Below the pieces are notes generated by a model, which was not told the DNA's origin, did no database searches, and worked only from the letters and a program-made list of their open reading frames with translations. From an uncultured Lachnospiraceae bacterium (lineage in GTDB: Bacteria > Bacillota > Clostridia > Lachnospirales > Lachnospiraceae), in assembly GCA_947631505.1 (NCBI GenBank), contig CANRLR010000009.1, positions 1 through 64,000 of the forward strand: a stretch of 64,000 bases of DNA. Reading direction: 5' to 3'. The first letter of the stretch is position 1, and each line of letters opens with the position of its first letter. The translations under genes were made by a program, and so were the position numbers. Positions 25,065-32,948 of the stretch are shown here, one piece after another.

Positions 25065-26285
25065 ATGATGACATTGGAAAAATTTGAAGAAGCAAGTGAA
25101 GCGGTACAGAAGGTGATTCTTCCAACAAATTTGATCTACAGTGAGTATTACAGTGCCCAGACAGGGGGAAAAATTTACCTGAAGCCGGAGAATATGCAGT
25201 ATACAGGTGCTTATAAGGTCAGGGGTGCTTATTACAAAATCAGCACCCTGTCCGAAGAAGAACGTCAAAAAGGACTGATTACTGCCTCGGCCGGAAATCA
25301 TGCACAGGGAGTTGCTTATGCGGCAAAATTATTTGGTGCAAAGGCTGTTATTGTGATGCCAAACACGACACCGCTTATAAAGGTGAACCGCACAAAAAGT
25401 TATGGGGCAGAGGTTATATTATACGGTGATGTGTATGATGATGCCTGTGCACATGCGTTAAAACTGGCAGAAGAAGAAGGATATACATTTATACATCCTT
25501 TTGATGACGAAGTGGTGGCAACCGGACAGGGTTCTATTGCCATGGAGATTATAAAAGAACTTCCAACGGTAGATGTAATTTTGGCACCGATTGGCGGAGG
25601 GGGATTGATCAGTGGCGTGTCTACACTGGCAAAACTGGTTAATCCGAATATTAAAATAATCGGTGTAGAGCCGGCAGGAGCAAGCTGCATGAAACAATCT
25701 CTCGAACAGGGAGAAGTTGTTTCCATTCCCAGTGTGAATACGATTGCTGACGGCACAGCAGTAAAGACGCCGGGAGAAAATATTTTTCCGTATGTACAGA
25801 AAAATGTGGATGATATTGTCACGGTAGATGACCATGAACTGATTGTTAATTTTTTGGATGTGGTAGAAAACCACAAAATGATCGTAGAAAATTCCGGACT
25901 GCTGACAGTTTCTGCTCTGAAGCAGCTGGATTGTAAAGATAAAAAGGTCGTATGCATTTTAAGCGGCGGTAATATGGATATTATTACAATGTCATCGGTG
26001 GTACAGCATGGCTTAATCCAAAGGGGCAGGGTATTTACGGTTAGTGTGCAGCTGCCGGACCGTCCGGGAGAACTCCTCCGGGTGGCAGACGTGATTGCGA
26101 AGTCTCAGGGAAATATCATTCGTTTGGAGCATAACCAGTTTGTCAGTATTAACCGAAATGCGGCAGTGGAACTGACCATTACGATGGAAGCTTTTGGGAA
26201 TGAGCATAAAGAGTCCATTATCCATGCATTAGAAGAGGCTGGTTACAAACCGAAATCAGAGCAGCCAACGGCTGTTTACCAGTAG
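25065..26285 (+). CDS. ilvA: Threonine ammonia-lyase (threonine dehydratase) with ACT domain
   Basis: 406 aa. PLP-lysine block TGAYKVRGAYYKI, SAGNHAQGVAYAAKLFGA, GQGSIAMEI, and glycine loop IGGGGLISGV; the C-terminal ~75 residues (FTVSVQLPDRPGELLRVADVIAKSQG) form one ACT domain. It deaminates threonine to 2-oxobutanoate for isoleucine or propionate-type metabolism. The layout (about 405 aa, single ACT) matches the TdcB/clostridial type rather than the 510-aa E. coli IlvA. It lies 17 nt behind ftsY. Confidence 0.92.
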   Translation: MMTLEKFEEASEAVQKVILPTNLIYSEYYSAQTGGKIYLKPENMQYTGAYKVRGAYYKISTLSEEERQKGLITASAGNHAQGVAYAAKLFGAKAVIVMPNTTPLIKVNRTKSYGAEVILYGDVYDDACAHALKLAEEEGYTFIHPFDDEVVATGQGSIAMEIIKELPTVDVILAPIGGGGLISGVSTLAKLVNPNIKIIGVEPAGASCMKQSLEQGEVVSIPSVNTIADGTAVKTPGENIFPYVQKNVDDIVTVDDHELIVNFLDVVENHKMIVENSGLLTVSALKQLDCKDKKVVCILSGGNMDIITMSSVVQHGLIQRGRVFTVSVQLPDRPGELLRVADVIAKSQGNIIRLEHNQFVSINRNAAVELTITMEAFGNEHKESIIHALEEAGYKPKSEQPTAVYQ

Positions 26286-26302
26286 AGAAAGGAGTTTTCA
26301 TT

Positions 26303-27535
26303 TTGGAGAATATAGAACAGAAATCATTACTTTTTACCCCGGAGGGGGTTCGTGATATTTATGGAGAGGATTGTGAAAAACGCTATAAAATACAAAATGA
26401 GCTTCATGCAACGATGAAGTTATATGGTTTCAAAGACATCCAGACACCGACCTTTGAATTTTTTGATATTTTCAATCGGGAGAGAGGTACGGTAAAGTCG
26501 AAAGAAATGTTTAAATTTTTTGACCAGTATAACAATACTCTTGTGCTGCGGCCGGATATAACACCATCCATTGCCCGCTGTGTGGCAAAATACTATGATA
26601 AGGAAAATATGCAGATCCGTCTTTGTTATATGGGCAATACGTTTATTCACCGCAGCGGCTATCAGGGAAAAATGTCAGAAATCCGTCAGGTAGGAGCAGA
26701 GTTAATGAATGACGATTCTTCCGATGCAGATGGTGAAATGATTGCCATGACCATTGAATGTCTGATAAAATCCGGTCTGAAAGAATTTAAAGTTGATGTT
26801 GGACATGCCGGCTTATTCCGCGGATTAGTAAAAGAAGCGGGATTAGAGGAGAAAGAAATTGAGCAGTTAAAAATCTTTCTTGCCAATAAAAATATGTTTG
26901 CGGTAGAAGATATGATGGAGAAGAAAGAAATCGCCAAGGAGTGCAAGGAGCTCCTTATTCAGCTGCCGGATCTATTCGGTGGATTGGATACCATTCTATT
27001 GGCAAAAGAAAAAACTTCCAACGCCGAAGCATTAGAGGCGCTGGAGCGTCTGGAAAAGCTATACCATATATTGGAAACTTATGGCATGGAGGACTATGCA
27101 ACCTTTGACCTTGGCATGCTGTCCCATTACGAATATTATACCGGTGTGATTTTTAAGGCATATACTTACGGAACGGGAGATGCCATTGCTACGGGAGGAC
27201 GCTATGACAACTTAGTGGAGCAGTTCGGTAAAAAAACACCGGCAATCGGACTTGCTTTTGTGTTAGATGAGCTTATGAATGCATTAGTGAGCCAGCAGGT
27301 GGAGATTCAGGCAAGAGAAGAGGATATTCTTATTTTGTACCGTTCTGCGAACCGGAAAAAAGCGATTGAGCTGGGTAATCAGCTCCGGGCAGAGGAAAAA
27401 TCGGTACGTCTGATGCGGAAAAATGCGGAAATCGCCCTGAATGATTATAAAGAATATGGTAAGCGAAATGAAGTGGCATCCATTCTTTATATTGATGATA
27501 CCGGCGAAGTGACAGAATTTGATTTAAAGGCCTAA
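26303..27535 (+). CDS. hisZ: ATP phosphoribosyltransferase regulatory subunit HisZ
   Basis: 410 aa, TTG start at 26303 behind AAAGGAG. It looks like a histidyl-tRNA synthetase catalytic core (TPEGVRDIYGEDCEKRYKIQ, LRPDITPSIARCVAKYY, GRYDNLVEQFGKKTPAIGLAF) but lacks a convincing tRNA-synthetase motif set and precedes a short-form hisG, so it is the HisZ regulator and not HisS. HisZ activates HisG and mediates histidine feedback. Confidence 0.92.
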   Translation: MENIEQKSLLFTPEGVRDIYGEDCEKRYKIQNELHATMKLYGFKDIQTPTFEFFDIFNRERGTVKSKEMFKFFDQYNNTLVLRPDITPSIARCVAKYYDKENMQIRLCYMGNTFIHRSGYQGKMSEIRQVGAELMNDDSSDADGEMIAMTIECLIKSGLKEFKVDVGHAGLFRGLVKEAGLEEKEIEQLKIFLANKNMFAVEDMMEKKEIAKECKELLIQLPDLFGGLDTILLAKEKTSNAEALEALERLEKLYHILETYGMEDYATFDLGMLSHYEYYTGVIFKAYTYGTGDAIATGGRYDNLVEQFGKKTPAIGLAFVLDELMNALVSQQVEIQAREEDILILYRSANRKKAIELGNQLRAEEKSVRLMRKNAEIALNDYKEYGKRNEVASILYIDDTGEVTEFDLKA

Positions 27536-27550
27536 GGGGGATTAGATGAG

Positions 27551-28189
27551 ATGAAATACATAACGATAGCTCTGGCAAAAGGAAGATTGGCAAAACAAAC
27601 GCTGGCATTGCTGGAACAGACAGGGATTACCTGTGAAGAAATGAAAGATAAAGAAACCCGCAAACTTATTTTTGTCAATGAAGAGCTGGGACTTAAATTT
27701 TTTCTGTCCAAAACTTCCGATGTACCAACTTATGTAGAATATGGTGCGGCAGATATTGGTGTTGTCGGCAGTGATACGATTATGGAAGAGGGAAGAAAGG
27801 TCTTAGAGGTTCTTGACCTTGGCTTAGGCAAATGTCATATGTGTGTAGCAGGTCCGGTCAGTGCGAAAGAATTACTGAAGAAAAATCAGGTTATTCGTGT
27901 GGCATCTAAATATCCTAAAATTGCAAAAGAATATTTTTATAATCAGAAACATCAGACGGTAGAAATTGTAAAATTAAACGGTTCAGTAGAACTTGCTCCG
28001 ATTGTCGGTCTTTCTGAAGTAATTGTGGATATTGTGGAGACCGGTTCAACGCTTCGTGCGAATGGTTTGGAAGTATTGGAAACAATTTGTCCGCTGTCAG
28101 CAAGGGTGATTGTCAATGAGGCAAGTATGAAATTGCAGCGGCAGAGAATAACGAAACTGGTAAAAGATTTAAAAGGTGCTCTTGAGTAA
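27551..28189 (+). CDS. hisG: ATP phosphoribosyltransferase, short-form catalytic subunit
   Basis: 212 aa. ITIALAKGRLAKQTLALLEQ, TSDVPTYVEYGAADIGVVGSD and the PRPP loop region VDIVETGSTLRANGLEV are HisG signatures. The short form lacks the C-terminal regulatory domain of E. coli HisG and needs HisZ, encoded 15 nt upstream. First step of histidine synthesis. Confidence 0.96.
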   Translation: MKYITIALAKGRLAKQTLALLEQTGITCEEMKDKETRKLIFVNEELGLKFFLSKTSDVPTYVEYGAADIGVVGSDTIMEEGRKVLEVLDLGLGKCHMCVAGPVSAKELLKKNQVIRVASKYPKIAKEYFYNQKHQTVEIVKLNGSVELAPIVGLSEVIVDIVETGSTLRANGLEVLETICPLSARVIVNEASMKLQRQRITKLVKDLKGALE

Positions 28190-28202
28190 GGAGGTTATAT
28201 TT

Positions 28203-29507
28203 ATGAGGATTGTTGCTTTAACAGAGGAATCAAAGAAAAATATTTTAGAAGATTTATTAAAAAGAAGTCCGAGTAACTATGATACGTATCAGGATACGGT
28301 CAATGAAATTCTGGCGGATGTTCGTGAGAATGGTGATAAAGCTGTATTTCAATATACAAAAAAATTTGATAAGGCAGAATTAACGGCAGATACTTTATAT
28401 GTAACGGAGGAAGAAATCAAAGAGGCCTATGAAAAGGTGGATTCTGAATTGATTGAGGTAATGAAAAAATCCATTCAGAATATTCGGGAGTTCCATGAAA
28501 AACAAGTACGCAACAGCTGGTTTACTACACGGGAGGACGGTGTGATTCTCGGTCAGCGTGTTACGGCATTAGAGAGTGTTGGTGTTTATGTCCCGGGAGG
28601 CAAGGCAGCTTATCCGTCCAGCGTGTTAATGAATATTATTCCGGCCCATGTGGCAGGAGTGAAGCGGATTGTTATGGTTACGCCTCCGGATGCAGATGGC
28701 AGAGTAAATCCGGCTACGTTAGTGGCGGCTCATCTCGCAGGTGCCACTGAGGTATGCAAGGTGGGGGGTGCGCAGGCAATCGCCGCATTAGCTTACGGAA
28801 CAGAATCGATTCCTAAAGTAGATAAAATTGCGGGACCAGGGAACATTTTTGTAGCACTGGCGAAGAAAACGGTATATGGTCATGTAAGTATTGATTCGGT
28901 TGCCGGTCCAAGCGAAATTATGGTACTGGCAGATGAAACGGCGAATCCGAGATATGTAGCAGCAGATATGCTTTCACAGGCAGAGCATGATGAACTGGCA
29001 TCTGCAATTCTTGTGACGACCAGTCAGGAGCTGGCAGAAAAAGTATCTGTTCAGATAGAGGAATTTACAGCGAACTTATCCCGTGGTGAAATTATTCAAA
29101 AATCCATTGATAATTATGGTTATATTCTCTTGGCAGAATCTATGGAAGATGCGATAGATGCCGTAAATGAAATTGCTTCGGAACACTTGGAGATTCTTAC
29201 GGCCAATCCGTTTGATACGATGACAAGGGTAAAAAATGCAGGAGCCATTTTCCTTGGAGAATACAGCAGTGAACCTCTCGGTGATTATTTTGCAGGCCCG
29301 AACCATATATTACCAACGAACGGAACAGCAAAATTTTTCTCTCCTTTGTCCGTCGATGATTTTATTAAAAAATCCAGTGTGATTTCTTATTCCAAGGAAG
29401 CATTAGAGGAAGTTCATGAAGATATCATCCGATTTGCCAGAGCAGAACATCTGACTGCTCACGCCAATTCGATTGCGGTCAGATTCGGTAAAGAGGTAAT
29501 GAATTGA
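28203..29507 (+). CDS. hisD: Histidinol dehydrogenase
   Basis: 434 aa from the ATG at 28203 (MRIVALTEESKK), chosen for the RBS AAGGAGG at 28188-28194. Signatures: GVYVPGGKAAYPSSVLMN, KVGGAQAIAALAYGTESI, IAGPGNIFVALAKK, AGPSEIMVLAD, LLSQAEHDE-type block MLSQAEHDELASA and EHLEILTANP. It oxidises histidinol to histidine in two NAD-dependent steps. The last four bases overlap the TTG start of the response regulator. Confidence 0.96.
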   Translation: MRIVALTEESKKNILEDLLKRSPSNYDTYQDTVNEILADVRENGDKAVFQYTKKFDKAELTADTLYVTEEEIKEAYEKVDSELIEVMKKSIQNIREFHEKQVRNSWFTTREDGVILGQRVTALESVGVYVPGGKAAYPSSVLMNIIPAHVAGVKRIVMVTPPDADGRVNPATLVAAHLAGATEVCKVGGAQAIAALAYGTESIPKVDKIAGPGNIFVALAKKTVYGHVSIDSVAGPSEIMVLADETANPRYVAADMLSQAEHDELASAILVTTSQELAEKVSVQIEEFTANLSRGEIIQKSIDNYGYILLAESMEDAIDAVNEIASEHLEILTANPFDTMTRVKNAGAIFLGEYSSEPLGDYFAGPNHILPTNGTAKFFSPLSVDDFIKKSSVISYSKEALEEVHEDIIRFARAEHLTAHANSIAVRFGKEVMN

Positions 29508-30220
29508 AACGGATACGGATCGGAATCTGTGAGGATGATTCGACGCAGCTGAACTACTTGAAACAGGAAGTAAAATGCTATTATGAAAAACAGGACTGTG
29601 AGGCCGTAGTGGAGGGATTTAAAAGTGCAGAGGAATTATTGTTTCAATATCCCTCCGGTCTGCCGTTTCATTGTCTGTTATTGGATATCGGACTAAAAGA
29701 AATGGATGGCGTCTCCTTGGCAAAACAGATTCGGAATCAAGATAAGGAGCTTCCGATTATTTTTATCACAGGAGAAAGAGATTATGTACTGGAGGGCTAC
29801 AAAGTAGGAGCGATGCGTTTTTTGCTAAAGCCATATAAACAGGAAGATTTAGCAGAAGCGTTGTCCTGCATTTGGCAGCGGCAGGAAGAACAGCAGCCGG
29901 AAAGCTATGTTGGTTTTTTCTATCAGGGAGAATACCGAAAACTTAAAAAATCGGACATTCTTTTTGCAGAGATTCGGGGACATTATTTGTATATTAAAAC
30001 AAAAGAATGTGAATATGAAAGGAAGGGCTCCATGAAACAGCTGCGGCAAGAATGGAATGATTCCTGTTTTTGTTTAGCCAATCGTTCGGTATTAGTAAAT
30101 TTATACAATGTGGAGCGGATTACCCGAACCGATTGTGAACTTTGCGATGGAAGCTCTGTGAAAGTGAGCCGGGGGTGCTATTCGGAGCTGAATCGGTGTT
30201 TTGTAGAATTCTTTATGTGA
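29504..30220 (+). CDS. LytTR-family response regulator
   Basis: 238 aa, TTG start at 29504 overlapping the hisD stop (TTGA) with AGAGGT upstream. Receiver domain: acidic pair CEDD at ~9-12, phospho-acceptor Asp in LLLDIGLKEMDG (~61), Thr in FITGE and Lys in FLLKPY. Residues ~140-238 form a LytTR DNA-binding domain (KKSDILFAEIRGHYLYIKT...FCLANRSVLVNLYNVERI). Partner of the kinase 39 nt downstream. A candidate operator lies at 30994-31027 in front of the ABC exporter. Confidence 0.88.
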   Translation: MKRIRIGICEDDSTQLNYLKQEVKCYYEKQDCEAVVEGFKSAEELLFQYPSGLPFHCLLLDIGLKEMDGVSLAKQIRNQDKELPIIFITGERDYVLEGYKVGAMRFLLKPYKQEDLAEALSCIWQRQEEQQPESYVGFFYQGEYRKLKKSDILFAEIRGHYLYIKTKECEYERKGSMKQLRQEWNDSCFCLANRSVLVNLYNVERITRTDCELCDGSSVKVSRGCYSELNRCFVEFFM

Positions 30221-30259
30221 CAAGAGGGAAATATTATATTGGAAAGGGGGAGAGATCTG

Positions 30260-30982
30260 ATGTGGCTGTGGATGTATGCCATTGGAATTACCCTTATATT
30301 TATAATTATTTTCATATACAATTATAAAAAGCGGGAACACCGTTTTTTTGAGTATCAGGATAAAATGATGTCTTCCCAATTGGAAGAAATGAATCAGATT
30401 TATATGACAATGAGAGGATGGCGTCATGATTATCATAACCATATGCAGAAAATCCGTGCTCATCTGGCATTGAAAGAATATGCTGAGGTGGATGAATACA
30501 TTGACCAAATGGAGCAGGAGTTAAAGAAAATTGATTTGAAGTATAAGTCCGGTCACACAGGAGTAGATGCTATTCTGAACAGCAAACTTTCGTTGGCAGA
30601 AAATCAGGGACTGAAGGTAAAATGCGATGCACAACTGCCGAAGATTCTATCCTTTAATCCGGTAGATTTGTGTGTTCTTTTGGGAAATCTCATTGATAAT
30701 GCGATTGAGGCATGCGAAAAGATGGAACAATCGCAGGAACGTTTTATCCGTGTTTATCTCTGTGTGAGAAAACAACAGTTCTATATTTCTGTCTGTAATT
30801 CTACAAATGAAGTTGTGCGGAAGCTGGATTGGGAATACATTTCGACAAAACGGGGAAATCACGGACACGGGCTGCTGCGAATGAATCAGATTGTGGAAAA
30901 GTACCAAGGGTATATGAATCGGCAAAATGAACCGGGGGCCTTTGTAACAGAAATTATGCTTCCTCTTCAGAATCGTTCCTGA
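30260..30982 (+). CDS. GHKL-type sensor histidine kinase
   Basis: 240 aa from the ATG at 30260 behind AAAGGGGGAGAG; a TTG at 30239 would lie before this RBS. A single membrane helix at ~4-20 is followed by a coiled segment and the H-box MRGWRHDYHNHMQ (His ~56), typical of AgrC-like kinases. The ATPase part has the N-box NLIDNAIEAC and glycine box RGNHGHGLLRM. With only one membrane helix it lacks the multi-pass AgrC sensor, so it may sense through another membrane protein, for example the neighbouring ABC exporter (inference). Confidence 0.85.
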   Translation: MWLWMYAIGITLIFIIIFIYNYKKREHRFFEYQDKMMSSQLEEMNQIYMTMRGWRHDYHNHMQKIRAHLALKEYAEVDEYIDQMEQELKKIDLKYKSGHTGVDAILNSKLSLAENQGLKVKCDAQLPKILSFNPVDLCVLLGNLIDNAIEACEKMEQSQERFIRVYLCVRKQQFYISVCNSTNEVVRKLDWEYISTKRGNHGHGLLRMNQIVEKYQGYMNRQNEPGAFVTEIMLPLQNRS

Positions 30983-31015
30983 ATGGTAGAAATACCATTC
31001 GTGAACGATTTTTTT
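30971..31015 (+). terminator. Intrinsic terminator after the kinase gene
   Basis: Nested inverted repeats AATCGTTC...GAACGATT and AATGGTA-GAAA-TACCATT followed by seven T's. The hairpin begins inside the last codons of the kinase, before its stop at 30980-30982. Confidence 0.8.
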
Positions 31016-31027
31016 CCATTTAGGAAC
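30994..31027 (+). promoter_or_regulatory. Candidate LytTR binding site (direct repeat)
   Basis: ACCATTCGTGAAC (30994-31006) and TCCATTTAGGAAC (31015-31027) are direct repeats, 21 nt start to start. Each 9-mer (ACCATTCGT, TCCATTTAG) fits 8 of 9 positions of the general LytTR consensus [TA][AC][CA]GTTN[AG][TG], with A for G at position 4; paired sites 12-13 nt apart are the known binding mode. The pair sits just upstream of the exporter promoter. Confidence 0.55.
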
Positions 31028-31031
31028 AAAT

Positions 31032-31061
31032 TAGACCGAAAGAAAAGTTTTCTGCTACAAT
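31032..31061 (+). promoter_or_regulatory. Candidate activated promoter for the ABC exporter pair
   Basis: -10 TACAAT (31056-31061) with the extended TG at 31053-31054 and only a weak -35 TAGACC (31032-31037, 18-nt spacer). A weak -35 next to a LytTR-like repeat fits an activator-dependent promoter. Confidence 0.5.
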
Positions 31062-31082
31062 GGGTTTCGTGGAGGTGATGTT

Positions 31083-32948
31083 ATGAAGGAGAAAAAAAAG
31101 AAGACCTATTCTATTGGCTCCAATATTATGTTTCTTTTGAGGGCGGCAGATGAGACTCATCCGGTAATGACGAGATTATGGCTCCCTCTTTTCATTTTGA
31201 CATTTCTATTTCAGCAGGTGCTTCAGGTCATGATTCCGGCAAGAGCAGTCTATGTCATTGAACATGAACTGGGGGCTATGTCCTTTTTGGTACAGGTAGG
31301 GGGGATTATTTTTCTCTATTTCATATTAAAGTCAGCTAGTATACTTTCACAGGAGAAATACGAAAGTTATAGCATGCTTATCCGGGTATATCAATTTGTC
31401 CGGATGATGATTAAGAAAAGCCTGACATCGGATTATTGCAACAGGGAAAAACATGAGAATCAGAAACTCATTGATCAGGCAAATGGGGCAATAAATTCAA
31501 ACTATGTCGGTGTGGAACTTATGTACCGCCAGCTTCCAAGGGCAGTTATGAATCTGACCGGCATGCTGCTATTCGGTGGTGCCATTTTATCCGTAGACGT
31601 CAGGATTCTTGTTGTATTGATTGCAATGTTACTATGCAATGTGGCAGCAAATCGTTTTGCAACGAATTATCTGAATTCCCACTTGGAGGAAAATGCCAGA
31701 TTAAATCGGAAGATTGATATAATAAAAGACCGGGCAAGGGATGTTGTCTGTGGTAAAGATATCCGTTTATACAAAATGGAAAAGTGGTTTACAGCACTGA
31801 TGCAGTCCTATGTGGAATGGGGACAGAAATGGCAGAAAGGAATTGAAAAGCATTTCTATCTGCCCGTCTTTTCCGATACGGTATTTATAGCCCTGCGGGA
31901 TGGTCTTGCCTATGTCATTTTAATTCAAAAGGCATTGGAGGGAAGTATTTCTTTGTCGGTATTTACATTAATGCTTGGAATTGTATCTGGTTTTTCTACA
32001 TGGATGTTCGCTTTTGTGGACTGCTATATGGACCTTATGAAAAGTAACAAAAGTATTTCGGATTTACGCAGTGTACTGGATCTGAAAGATACTTTTTTAC
32101 ATGGAGCGGGATATCCGGTATCAGAACAGGAGAGTTCCGATGCACCGGAAATTGAACTGCAGAATGTATCCTTTTCCTATGAAGAGGGAGGAAAGCAAAT
32201 TTTGTCCCGGATAAATCTGAAAATCGGAGCAGGTGAAAAGATTGCTTTGGTGGGAGCGAATGGAGAAGGAAAAACAACACTTGTGAAACTATTATGTGGA
32301 TTTTATCATCCGACCGAGGGACAGATTTTAGTAAATGGCAGGAATATTGAGGAATATGATATTGAACAATATTTCAAATTAGTCGGTGTGGTGTTTCAGG
32401 ACGTAGAACCGTTGCCATACCGTATTGTCAATCTTGTATCCGGCAGAGAAAAAGAGGATACTGACATGAATCGGTTCTGGCTGGCGGTAAAACGGGCAGG
32501 GCTGCAGGATAAAATTGAGTCTTTATCAAAAAAAGAAGACACTTACATTTCTAATGTTTTTGATGATAACGGAATTCAATTATCCGGTGGAGAAATACAG
32601 AAGCTGATGTTAGCAAGATGCATTTATAAAAATGCTCCCTTTCTTTTATTGGATGAGCCGACCTCGGCACTCGACCCATTGGCAGAGAGTGCTATGTATG
32701 AGGAATATAATCAGTTGACCAGACATAAAACCAGTATTTTTATTTCCCACCGCCTCGCCAGTACCCGTTTTTGTGACCGCATTCTGTTTTTGAAAGACGG
32801 AAAGATTGCGGAGGAGGGAACCCATGAGGAACTAATCCGGAATCAGGGCGAATATGCCAGAATTTATGAGATACAGAGCCATTATTACACAGAGCAGAAA
32901 GAAGAGGAAAATTTGTCAGAAGAGGAGGGAATCGGATATGAAGCATAA
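31083..32948 (+). CDS. ABC exporter half-transporter, subunit 1
   Basis: 621 aa. Six-helix transmembrane domain over ~30-320, then the nucleotide-binding domain with Walker A VGANGEGKTTLVKL, signature LSGGEIQKLMLAR, Walker B FLLLDEPTSALD and switch ISHRL. All ATPase residues are intact. RBS GGAGGTGAT precedes the ATG. It pairs with the next gene, overlapping by 11 nt, as a probable heterodimer. No C39 peptidase domain and no recognisable substrate gene are nearby, so substrate is unknown (drug, lipid or peptide). Confidence 0.88.
   Translation: MKEKKKKTYSIGSNIMFLLRAADETHPVMTRLWLPLFILTFLFQQVLQVMIPARAVYVIEHELGAMSFLVQVGGIIFLYFILKSASILSQEKYESYSMLIRVYQFVRMMIKKSLTSDYCNREKHENQKLIDQANGAINSNYVGVELMYRQLPRAVMNLTGMLLFGGAILSVDVRILVVLIAMLLCNVAANRFATNYLNSHLEENARLNRKIDIIKDRARDVVCGKDIRLYKMEKWFTALMQSYVEWGQKWQKGIEKHFYLPVFSDTVFIALRDGLAYVILIQKALEGSISLSVFTLMLGIVSGFSTWMFAFVDCYMDLMKSNKSISDLRSVLDLKDTFLHGAGYPVSEQESSDAPEIELQNVSFSYEEGGKQILSRINLKIGAGEKIALVGANGEGKTTLVKLLCGFYHPTEGQILVNGRNIEEYDIEQYFKLVGVVFQDVEPLPYRIVNLVSGREKEDTDMNRFWLAVKRAGLQDKIESLSKKEDTYISNVFDDNGIQLSGGEIQKLMLARCIYKNAPFLLLDEPTSALDPLAESAMYEEYNQLTRHKTSIFISHRLASTRFCDRILFLKDGKIAEEGTHEELIRNQGEYARIYEIQSHYYTEQKEEENLSEEEGIGYEA

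Noticed and set aside
26286-26302. T-box or histidine leader before hisZ
   Set aside because: Only 17 nt separate ilvA and hisZ; no room for a riboswitch.
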